From positions 1 through 64,000 of the forward strand of contig JAODTK010000433.1 of the NCBI GenBank assembly GCA_026419785.1: a DNA stretch of 64,000 bases. Reading direction: 5' to 3'. The notes below the pieces were generated by a model. It saw only the letters and a list, made by a program, of their open reading frames with translations, did not search any database and had not been told where the DNA came from. This DNA is from Sclerodactyla briareus. Its lineage: Eukaryota > Echinodermata > Holothuroidea > Dendrochirotida > Sclerodactylidae. Below are positions 12,431 through 23,049 of the stretch, piece after piece. A program made the position numbers and the translations under genes. Positions within the stretch are counted from its first letter, which is position 1. Each line of letters opens with the position of its first letter.

Positions 12431-13330
12431 TAGTGAGAAGGCAACAGACGCAAGAGACCCTTCGATATTTTTTTTTGCGGTGGTGGGGGTTGGGGGTGGG
12501 AGGCTCTATCTTGATAGCAGTTTGCCCGAGTGACATTCTATAGTTTATAAGTAGACCAATAAACTAGGCACCTGCTACTGAACTTCGCCTGCTCGGAGTA
12601 CATCACGCACTCAGTAGAATACCCAGGCATTCTTGTGACTTTTGCTTCAAGCTTACTTGATTTTTTTTTTTTTTTCAGAGGAACCACTCCGCCCCACCTC
12701 TTCGTCTAGGTAGGATTCACGCCCCTGTTATCTCTTTCTTCCGATGTAATCGCAACCAGCCACGCGATGAAGAATCATTACCAGTTTTGCGGCGCATACC
12801 GTACCGTACAGTTTGGCCGCATAACCTTACAGTAATTTGGCGCATATACTGTTGAGTACCGGGGCATGCAGGATCTGTCATAATGGAATCGATGTGGATT
12901 GTTGTCATCATGTGAAAACATACACAGGTATGCCATAAATTTCGAATTTAAAAAAGCATTACAAAGCATCTCTGATGACTGAGCATGAGAGCTATCCCAT
13001 CACCCATCACTTAATATGGTGTCCACCTATTGCAGTAAACCTATTTCACTAATCGGAATTAATGATATGTAAGGTTATAGTGTTTTTTTAATCGTAAATC
13101 ACTACAGATCGAGAAAGCGATCCTCTCGTGTGACCACCCCAGTGTCGCACCTATAAAACCGTGCCTTCTATGTATAAAGTCACCATGTGTAATCAGTCTT
13201 AAGGCCGCAAGATTTCGTTATGGGCTCTGTATTTTGTGCTCTCCATGTAACTTCCAGTTATCCCATCACCAGATCAGAATTATGCTCGTGGTTTCCTCCC
13301 CTTTTTGATTCCGTGCAATAGCAAAGAATC
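12430..13330. other. No gene recognised
   Basis: A run of 16 T followed by cag at about 12661-12678 resembles a splice acceptor, and ctaggtagga about 30 bases later resembles a donor. The enclosed 30 bases are too short and unsupported to call an exon. Confidence 0.4.
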
Positions 13331-13560
13331 TATGCATGCGGTGCACGCAAGTATGGGTGTGTGTTTTCCGTGTTGCGTGTGTCGTTTGCGTGTGTGTGTG
13401 CTGTTTGTTGTGCGTATGTGGGTGTGTTATGTGACACATTTTGTCTGGGCACGGATATCTGAAGAACGCAAGCTTGTAGTTCATCTTCACCTATAGGTTC
13501 GTCATTTGGTGTAGAGTCCCCCCTATTTTTCTGTTGCCTGTTCAAGGTCACCAAAGGTCC
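13330..13560 (+). repeat. GT-rich tract with diverged family B-like flank
   Basis: GT-rich sequence (13357-13430) is followed by an acggatatctgaagaacgca block and ggtcaccaaaggtcctgag. The same arrangement of GT tract, cacgatatct and ggtcac occurs at 17630-18000 and inverted at 39000-39360, suggesting a third, weaker family B copy. Confidence 0.5.
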
Positions 13561-13689
13561 TGAGAGGCCAAAATCCTGAAATTAAAAAAAAAAACAATAA
13601 CTCCTATACCAAGGTCCTACAATCGTGGATCTTTTTGTGGACTAGTTGCGATCGATGTGAAGGATCATATTCAAACGTAACATCATATC

Positions 13690-13910
13690 ACCCAAGGTCA
13701 ATTAAGAATCAATTAGAGGTCCAAGCTAGGTGGGGAGGTTGCGCCAATGTGATCCACTAGTTGACCCCATTTGGTGACCCTTCGACCGCTCATTTGACCG
13801 TTTACCAGTTTCTCAACATGCCGAATAAAATTTTCGTGGCGATTTTCGAATCTCAAGGTACCTTCTATCAAAATGGTCCATAAATTGACCCCCATATGAC
13901 CCCTTTGGTG
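13690..13910 (+). repeat. Dispersed repeat family G, copy 1
   Basis: It shares caaggtcaattaag, ggttg-ccaa-tgtgatccac, gttgacccc/tcat and the following tttgacc / tttct-a blocks with 15225-15400. Both copies lie within a wider AGGTCA-rich region that is interrupted by the SINE at 14150-14538. Confidence 0.65.
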
Positions 13911-14037
13911 TGCGAGATATCAAGAGGCCGGGGAAGTTTTCAGTTAAGGAAATTTATGCAGTTCGGATGTTCATAGTGAGTTTTCATACATGGGCGTTTT
14001 ATTTAGATTCAAGCGGGCAAACTACATCTGCTTAATG

Positions 14038-14058
14038 AGGTCAAAAGGTCAAAGGTCA
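14038..14058 (+). promoter_or_regulatory. Three AGGTCA half-sites in DR2 + DR1 spacing
   Basis: AGGTCA occurs at 14038-14043, 14046-14051 and 14053-14058, giving a direct repeat with 2-base spacing next to one with 1-base spacing. This is the core binding word of many nuclear receptors. The site sits inside a dispersed repeat, so a regulatory role is only a possibility. Confidence 0.35.
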
Positions 14059-14149
14059 ATCAAGTACACAAAAGATTTGTAAATGTTCTATTTTTAGAGT
14101 TAAAGGGCAAAGAAAATGAACCCGTCCGTTTAGATATGTGACAGAGCTC

Positions 14150-14538
14150 TCTGTGCTGATAGACCGAGTGGTTAGCACGTTGTATAAGCGTCCGCTTTCC
14201 ACCGGTAGGCCGGGTTCGAATCCCGGTCGTGTCCAATACCAAGACTTTAAAAAATGGGACCTTTGCCTTCCTCGCTTGGCGCTCATCATGAGGATAGGAA
14301 CAGGGCAAAAATGGTGGGTAGGCAAAACTGTGAATTAGTTGCCTCGGCGTGTAGTACCCCCTCCCTTCACATGAGTACCGCAAAGAGGCATCGCCTTTTC
14401 CGTGTACCTGGTGCAGGTTTCGCGTCGCCGCTGACAATTCGTGTGATATATCCAGGTCCGCACCCTTGCCGGCCCTCGTATAGGTAGGGTCTGTTGTCCC
14501 GGCAAGTGATGAGTAAAAAAAAAAAAAAAAAAAAAAAC
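14150..14538 (+). repeat. tRNA-derived SINE, copy 1
   Basis: The head has an A-box-like segment (accgagtggttagc, 14163-14176) and an exact B-box (ggttcgaatcc, 14213-14223). The T-arm is perfect: stem ccggg, loop ttcgaat, stem cccgg at 14211-14227. The ccgagtggtta form resembles tRNA-Ser or tRNA-Leu. The acceptor stem does not close, so it is not a working tRNA gene. A unique body of about 290 bp follows and the element ends in about 23 A at 14515-14537. Internal boxes plus a poly-A tail indicate a pol III retroposon mobilised by LINE machinery. A diverged relative lies at 8865-9160. Confidence 0.85.
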
Positions 14539-15219
14539 CACGAACAAACCCCGCTTTGAATCGGGCACCTGGGTTTCTCAAGTTACAAGGGGTCAAAGGT
14601 TGTTTTGATACCCTTCTGGCAATCGCATCGGTCATTATGACATTGTGTTACATAAAAAATTCTTGTCGGACTGCGTGCATCTCAATGAGAATAAAATTTT
14701 CCATTAAAACTGTCATGTCATCAGAAGTCTTTCAAAGTCACTTATGGACGACAAACCTTTCTTGAAACAACTTACATTGACATTGCTTGGCATTGTTGAA
14801 ATTTCAGTACAGGGGGTAACGTCCTGTGGACGTCACCGCCGATTTTTCATAAAACCGTAATGCCAATGTCCCTTCAAGCACTTTGTGCACAAACTGTGTA
14901 TAGTATGTTGTTCCTGCCCAATTTCCAGTACATTGCCTGAATGTGGTTTATATTTCAGGACAGCGTGGTATCATCTTCCTGAATACGCCGTCAAACCTAT
15001 CTAACTTCAAATAAATGTCTGTCGTCCCACTATCTATGCATTCGTTCATTATGAACAGTAACTGTTATGGGGGGGGTGAGGTTTTGTTTTGTCTATTTAT
15101 ATATTGATTTTGGTTTGTGACCGCCTAGGAATGGCTACATATTGGGCGCTATATCATTTTGTAATATTATTATTATTATTACCTAGGGTAACATTTTTCT
15201 AAAACGGTCAATGTCACCA

Positions 15220-15405
15220 ATGTCATCGAAGGTCAATTAAGGGGTAAAAACTAGATTTTTTGGCCATGACTGGAAACTAAATTTTGCCAGAGGTTGGGAA
15301 GTGTTCCAATTGTGATCCACTCGTTGACCCTCATCTGTGGTGACCTCTGACCTCAATTTGACACTTGTACTATTTTCTGTGATGAATCAAATGGTGGGAT
15401 ATAGA
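15220..15405 (+). repeat. Dispersed repeat family G, copy 2
   Basis: It is related to 13690-13910 through aaggtcaattaag, gaggttgggaag, ccaattgtgatccactcg, ttgaccctcat and tttgacac. The G copies are separated by about 1.3 kb that contains the SINE. Confidence 0.6.
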
Positions 15406-15599
15406 AGAGGGGGTCCAAATTTGTGAACCCCAGAAATGGGAAACAGGTATTCCTCAACATTTTGGCAACCTTACCCACACTTGTGCCCACCCAAATGTTG
15501 ATCCCAACCCCAAAAAATGGCGATTGTCCCATTTTCGGCCGAATGTGGTGCGAGGGTATGGAAAAGAGGTCCAAATTTTGAAATTTCAAAAATAAAAAG

Positions 15600-17610
15600 A
15601 ACAGCCTTGCAGATTCACACTTTGTTTTAACATGCCAAGCAAGGCACGCTACTGTGAGTAGTTATGAAATGTTTGAAATTATCTGTTCTTTTCATATTCC
15701 TGGGATTAAAAATCCTGTGACCCAAGGACGAGAATGTGGTGCTAAATGCAGCTTATCAACGTAATACTGTGGTGCTCCCTTCCAATTGGTTACTCTTTTC
15801 AACCTAGTTGGCCTAAGCCTAGCCTACATGTAGCCCTGGCTTGCTGTCGTAATATTACAATTTGCCTAAGCGTTTATTCCCACTAAGATTGCTCGCTTCT
15901 TACTACTCCAGTAATGTTACTTCATTGATACAGTCCTCTCTTCTCGGCTCGAACTTAGAATCAGTGCCTGGAACTGACGTCACTCAGACACGTCAAAGAC
16001 TGGTTTTGGAATCATCAGCGTGCCAGCGCAAGTTAACGCTTGGGTTTAGAACATAACAATATATTTCCTATAATAATTAATTTCCTTTTCTTGGAGTTGA
16101 AGTGGTCAAGATTTTTCAAAATCGTTTGACATCAGGCCTTAGGTTCATTAAATAGTCCTGATAAATACAGGGTAAATCATTTCGTTCTTCCAGAATCTGT
16201 CCTTTCAGACTTGTGAACATATGTCCACAAATGGTAATTTGAAGAAATACGGTTATAATATGTGCATCATGTGCGATCGATCACTTTGTGCAATGGTGAC
16301 ACAGCGACACTTCTTCCATCCAACTAAAAACAAATCGCGGACCCGGTGGACTAGACATGGGCTATTATAATTCAAAGGTACAGGTCAATCAAAGTGAGCG
16401 GTGCATTTTGTTGGAAGCTAAAATGGCCAGAAATGGGATGGGATCCAGTGTTGCCACGCGTTCTGATTTTTTTTTTCACTCATACGTGGTCCACAACAAC
16501 TATCCGATCAGGCAAGTTCTCCTCACATCACTCAAGAACAGTCCTCTCTTTATTATTGGTAACACTCTATCGCAAATTCGCGTATTCATCATCACATCGA
16601 CCTTCGTTGCACGAGTCAATCATCTTCATTCACCACATATACGTTACATTCCCTCTAGTACTATATGCAAATCGAAAGTGTCAGTCCGTAAGGAACCATG
16701 GCAGTGCGAGAGGCCTAGTGTGCATTGAATAATGTTCTTCCTCTTTACTTTGACAAAACAATTTACTTAATCACTGACGTATAAACTATCACGCAGAACG
16801 AGAGGGGACTTTGAGGCTAGGATAAGCTTATTGGTGTGGGATAACGGGCATGTCTCAATGAATAGCAGATTCACGCGTGTATTGGTACAGACATGAAAAG
16901 TAGACACATAAAAAAAATCTTTGGCGATTGGTTTGGAGGGAGGATGAGTTTCCGTATAGCAACATATCATCCAAATCAAAATGGAACGAACACTGAGTAG
17001 GCGAAATTTACAATAATGTGTGTTAATTATGCCGCATCACAGCAATTAAAATCGTAAAGTTATGACATTTTTCAACTTCATACCGCATATCACATCTGCA
17101 TCTATGGCCTACTAGCCTAATGCTTTCGTGATTCTGCGTTGTAGATATGTTTATCACTTTTTGGAGGTGGTCTGACTCCGTTAGGAGACAGTATACTTTG
17201 TGGTACGCGACTTTAAGTAGTCACAGCTAAGTGAATTTGTACTTGTACGGTAGTCACTACTAGGATTCCTCATTTATTTGGAGCAACTGTGGAAAATTAT
17301 ACCAATAGTACATCCAACTTATTCCTGCCTGCGTTTTTCCAATTGGAGTCCTCCCACCCCAAAAATCATATGGGAGCCTACACTGTGGCCCCAGTCAATA
17401 TTCTAGTCACGTACCCACATTACTTTTTATGAGACACAGTGACTGTGACAGTGATTGGCATAATTTGAAATTCTGAAACAAGGTTGTATCTTCAAGGTTG
17501 TTCAAGGACTGTTCCAGCAGCTGTAAAGAATTTTGATATTTTTACAAATATGGCCAGGATCACTACACAACTTTGTGTTCTTGTTTGGTAAATCCTTGAC
17601 GGAAGCGGAA
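15600..17610. other. No gene recognised
   Basis: Several frames of 60-120 codons on both strands overlap each other (for example 16357-16732) with no recognisable domain and no splice context that I can support. Confidence 0.4.
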
Positions 17611-17619
17611 GGATTACGC

Positions 17620-18125
17620 AGTCATGTTTGTGGCGCGCGCGCGTGTGTGGTGTGTTTATGTTGTGGTGTGCGCGCGTGTGGCTGGCGTGTGTGCGTGTCT
17701 GTGAGTGTATATTGTGTGTGTGACCCCCACTCGTTTCGCGCACGATATCTAATGAAAACGCAAACCGGTTGTCAAGTTTCCAAAGTCACGTGGGTTGCTC
17801 ATGTTGGTGAGAATGAACCCTATTGTTTTTCGTGCCAGTTGAAGTATTCGAGGTCAATACTTTTATCACACGATATCTCATGATGGCAAGTACTACTAGG
17901 GTCTATTAGGTATGTGGGGTGCACATATGGTGCCCTATTGTTTTTGTGTCAGGAGGTCAAAGTCACTGAAGGTCACCATAGAGCATTCCTATATCTTGGC
18001 AACGGCAACTTTCAGAGCAATGTTGTAATTGAAAGGTTTGTTCGTCTTGGTGAAGTACATCTGGTGACCTACAAAAAAATTGCATCATTTAACCCTTTTA
18101 TCACATTGACCTGATGTACCGGTGT
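17620..18125 (+). repeat. Dispersed repeat family B, copy 1
   Basis: A GC/GT-rich microsatellite (17632-17725) leads into cgcacgatatct, two cctattgtttttgtg blocks, caggaggtcaaagtcac, atatcttggcaacgg, gtttgttcgtcttggtgaa, and gtacatctggtgacc. The same blocks in the same order occur on the minus strand between 39360 and 38930, with the GT tract at the equivalent end, so the microsatellite is part of the element. Confidence 0.8.
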
Positions 18126-18299
18126 GAACCTTTGGTTTGGTCAATTTTACACAACCCTAATTCCCAATTGCACTGACGTACCTAAACACTGCTATCACAC
18201 GCTATCTCCAGCTATGTCCTGTGTAAGCAGGTAAGAGGGTCAAACGCCCTCTAAAACACTAACAGAGGGCAATCCCCGGAGTTACAGGATTCTCATCGG

Positions 18300-19115
18300 C
18301 AAATGTGAAACGATTTATTGTTTTTTTTGTTTCTACTTCTTACCTTTTCGTGAGTTAAAAAGAACAAATTTATCAAAATCTGTCCTGAAAACAGCCATTT
18401 TCCCCAAAAATATCCATATTCATGAATTCAGTTAATTTACAAAGGCTTTGTACCTTCTTCTGAATTTGGAATCGCATTCAGTCCTCCACCAATCTCTTAA
18501 TATACTAAAAACTTAACAGATTTTCTGAATTCTCAATTTTGGCCAAAAATCTATTTTTCACCTTTGTTTCAAACTTTCACACCATAAATTGGCATTTTTT
18601 GGTAATTTAGGCTGATTCATGGAAAAGTTTTTATTTTGCCTTTTCACATTACTACAAAAGTTTAAAATCATTCATCCATTGGAATGAGGGATATCTTGAA
18701 AAATTGAAAAACTCTACAAATGAGAAATCAGCCGCCGCCTAAATTTGTTCTTTTGCTCCTAAATCTATTCCCCAATTTTGATAGTTTCCGCTAATTATAG
18801 AGCAATTATGTGTTTATGACTATTCAATCCAGCGTGTGCATAATTCCACTTTGTTCAGCCACTCACCCTCTCCAAAATTGAGAATATTTGCGAAAAACCC
18901 CATCAAAAATCTGACGGACTTGTGCAAACGCACACCACACACTAACACACACACGCACAACACAAACGGACACTTTTGCGAGTGCACCTCATTGCTGATC
19001 ACCCGGCACCCATGGGTACCCCACCAGTGGGTACCCCTCAGTGGATTTTCCAAACCACCACTATGGTTAACCATAGCACCCGTTGCTATACACCCAGCAA
19101 ACGTAAATATAGGTG
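18300..19115 (-). repeat. Dispersed repeat family C, copy 2 (inverted)
   Basis: It is the reverse complement of the family at 7510-8255 over about 780 bp, with the (AC)n tract at 18925-18965 matching the GT-rich part of copy 1. It ends with ctatggttaaccatag (19061-19076), a perfect 16-base palindrome, and gttgctata, matching the hairpin-like head of copy 1. Confidence 0.8.
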
Positions 19116-22100
19116 AAATGGCAAACTGACTACCATATCTAATCTGGCCCTTCGGGACCGATGAATAATAAACTTTCCAAATTCTTTATATATGTATATC
19201 TTCGCAACGAATCATTGTAAGGGTTTGGAGAAATCGAATTTTTGTTTTCGTCCATGCGAACTACATACATCTCTGGGCACTGCTGACCTACTTTGACTCC
19301 CCCTCGCACTTTTTTACCTAATGACTTTATGACCTTCCGGATCAGTTCTTCGTAAGACCAGACTCGTCGTGTTGCCAAAAAAACCATAAGTCAATTACAC
19401 TGAGTACCCTAAAAAAGCTTCTATCACACGCATCTCCAGTTATGTCGGTTAATGGGTGGAACAGCTGATTGCATGTCATGTACAACGCTGACTTTTCGCT
19501 CTGAAACATTTCAGAGGAATAGCGTAAAGGGAAGTTTTGTTCGTGTGTGTGGCTACCATTGGAATCAATGTCATGTTACCTAGTAACCACTAAATATATG
19601 CTTGGTATTGGACAAGTATATTGGTTCCCCATAATGGGATATGATCCGTATCGTTTTGGGGTCAGATCAAAGAGCATCTGAGTTCAGGAGAGGCCGTGTT
19701 AAAACACGGATAAGTCCCGAATGCATGGTCCGATCAGGTTAGAATTCGGTATGCCGGTCTCTCATGGGGAGTACAGAACGCTTGTTTTTATTTGCTGCGT
19801 GAACCGGCCGTTGGAGGGGATGATACTCAGCAAAATGTTAGCTTGTTAAACACAAAAACTAGAATCGACTTTTTTGCATTGACATAAAGATTAAATCTAA
19901 CAATCTGTTCTCTTGTCGCCAGATGTGATTTATAGATCGCGAGGACAAAACGTTATCATCACCGGCCGATAGAGAAGAATACGGGGTTTGTTTGGCCAAA
20001 AAAAAAAAAAAAAAAAACGTTCATAGTAACGGGACGAATTTGCATTGCTATCATAGTGAGATGTACCGTAATCGATAATCGAAACAAATTCGACTGCTGG
20101 TTTTTGATGGGGTAACCGACGTGACAGAATAGAGATTCAGCATTTGGTGACCCGCCATTGATGAATATTGTGAGACGAATCCCGGAAATTTTAGTGACGT
20201 TACTTTTGTTTTACCCAGGGCTGAGATTTGTTGGCACCAGTTCAGCACTTTGTGTTCCGATTACCCAATTAAAAAGCAGAGATTTCCAGTTCAAGCCCCT
20301 CAAAGCGCCCTCATATTGGACGGTGAGGCTCTCGTTGGGATAGTACGGGGTTCTTACTAAAACTCGTGAGTGCAAGACGTACGATCTTTTTTTAATTCGG
20401 CGGGAGCTGGAAACATTGAAAACACGAAGGCATGATCCGCGCATGTACCTTTACAATCGTTCCTGTTCTTCGGTCAAGCCTCTATGTGATAATGGTTGCT
20501 CTAAGGGGAGGACTTGTATCATTAAAGGGAGAGCATTTTCTAATTTTCATTAGGGTGCAGGCAGTGATATTTGCATTCGTGGCATCATAAACGGTCCTAA
20601 AGCACGTCCAATATCGGTGTTATGCAATGTTCCCCACGCTCCAGTCGAAACTTAACAACCCAGCATGTATACGTTTTAGGCCCAGTCTTGGGATTTTCAA
20701 TAACGTGCTAAGTCAGCGCACGATCACGGCTTTAGCGTCACGCAAGGTTTGGTTAAATATGTATTACTATTAACAACGTCTGGAATATGTCACCCACGCC
20801 GTAATGAATTCCAGTGACCGGTGATCAGTCTCGCTGGCAATTTTGAGAAATATTGCTGTATTGGGAGAATATACCCTAAGAAACACATATTTACTACAGT
20901 GATCGTAGGAAGGGATTTTTGGTGAACATGGTGAATGACTAATGGTAGGAGTCTGGAGCACATATGGTTTTGAACTGCATGACTAGGCTGCAAGGTTTTG
21001 AATCGCCTAGAGTAACGTCCCCCTCAAATCATGTAAATTAACTGACACTCGCGTAACTTCAAATAACATAGCATATATAACAGCTAACAAACGGACCAAG
21101 GACCTCACTACCCTTTAAAAATTGCCCTGGTCAAATTGACCGGAAATCGAATAAAAAGGGCACCTTCCATGGAGCATTTCGATGACGTCAAATTGGCTTC
21201 CTGAACCCGTAGCAATCAATCAAATCAAATCAAATCAGGATCAAATATTGACTCGAATCAGCCAGATGACACAGAAATGATTAGTGTGAATCGAAAAACA
21301 AACGTCATACATTCGTTCCTTTTCTAGTAGGCGCCATTCGATTCGATTTCTGGTCAATCACACCAGAGCGGTTTTGGAGTGTATGATGCAACTCCAGCCA
21401 GTAACGAATGAATTTGTAGATTTGTCTACAGTAATTTTTTTTTAATAGTATGATTTTCGAAGAGCGTATGTGTTTGGGCCCATCGTGGATATCACACTTC
21501 CGCCCACTTCAAACTACCATCTATCACTGTTGAGTTCGCCTTTTGAAGATTGCTGTTCTCGGCTATCTCCAGGAAAATAGCCTTTGCGATCGAATTGAGA
21601 TGTGATCATACCAGTAACAACCCCAGTCCATGTACCGTTATTCAGAGTGAACACTGATGGGTCAATATAAGTGCAGTTTTTACGTAGGATATTTTCTGTC
21701 CATCGTTCTCCCGGAACGAGTATTGCTTTCTCAGTGACATAGGATTATTTAGAGGATTGGGGAGCTTGAGTGGACGTTGCACACTAAAATAAATAACGAT
21801 TCGGGAACTCGAAGTGAAGTATGACTGGATACGAGGTGTGTTACTCAGTGTTACGTCGGTGCTCATACAGTCTATTGATGATTTTGGAGTTCCATGTGTA
21901 GCGTTTGGTGCTTTATTGGGCGATATAAAAATATAGCACAGCTAAATATCCGCTCTGTCAATAATATAATCTTAAACTCCTACCTGGTCGTAGTAGATGA
22001 GGTATAGGGAAAGGGTGTTCTGTCCTCATCGCATTTTCAGATGCCCTAAGATGCAATTTGGTTCTTCAAGCTAGAGAAAACCGAGATACGCCCGCTTAAT

Positions 22101-22876
22101 TCATGAATGATGGCATAATTTATTGAGAAATGGACAAAAAATTCTGACTCGGAGAGCGGGGGATGAAGCTCTACATTTTTTCACTGGGGTGATCCTACGC
22201 CCTCATCCACTATAATAATTATGTGAGCTTTAGACCAATTGCCGGCGTTGATGGAGCAGTTTTAATCTGTTAGCTCTTCTGAACTGGTATTGAACCGGCA
22301 GAAAAGCGAAGGAGAGTTGTCCCATCTATACGTATATGAAATATTAGCATTGGAAAAATAAAACTGATCGTAATGATCCACTGGCTGAGTTTGAAATATG
22401 TTTGAATTTATCAAAATCTAACAGTATAACAGTCTATAACATTGCATTGGAATATTGTGAGCTGGATATATATAGATGTTATAAAATGTTAAAAAAATTG
22501 TCGTAAGCTTAACAGGCAATGCATCCATGATAAAAACAATAAACTATATTTCTCAATATCTTTTACGTAGAGACAGCACGGAATTTTAGGCAAAACATCC
22601 CGAAACTAGGAAATTGTAATGAGCACTCCACGATGACGTCAACGCCTTTGCGAATTACTTAGCTGATATATTGCATGATGGAAAAACTCCCTCCAAACCT
22701 GTTGTTCCTGGACAGTATGCCTCTTTCTAAGGCTGGACTCAAGACCTCTTTTTTTCCTCGTTTTACTATATTTTTGTATGTGTTTTGTTTTTAACGGTGT
22801 ATTCAGGTAATTCCCCTACATCATCCGTTAAGCGCTCGATCAACCGTGGGTGGGATATAGCGCTCTCCTAAATCAC
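19115..22876. other. No gene recognised
   Basis: A 20-base poly-A run at 19998-20017 may mark the end of an unidentified retroposed sequence on the plus strand; I could not define its start. A short tandem of atcaa occurs near 21215-21238. Open frames are below 90 codons. Confidence 0.4.
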
Positions 22877-22877
22877 A

Positions 22878-22950
22878 TTAGTATTCTTATTATATATTAT
22901 TATTATTATTATTATTGTGTATTAATTATTAGTATTATTATTATTATTAC

Positions 22951-22989
<39 letters not shown>

Positions 22990-23042
22990 TATTATTTTAT
23001 TAGTTTATGAGTAATTATATTTTATTATTATTATATTATTAA
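22878..23042. repeat. (TTA)n microsatellite, likely 3' tail of the adjacent LINE
   Basis: About 165 bases of imperfect TTA/TTAT units. Read on the minus strand this is (TAA)n, and it lies just downstream of the 3' untranslated part of the minus-strand retrotransposon at 23050-25240, the expected place for a repeat-type LINE tail. Confidence 0.75.
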
Positions 23043-23049
23043 GACTGCT

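Noticed and set aside
12661..12709. T16-cag followed 30 bases later by ctag-gtagga, resembling a tiny exon
   Set aside because: No neighbouring exon, no conserved translation; poly-T runs followed by cag are expected by chance or as minus-strand poly-A tails.
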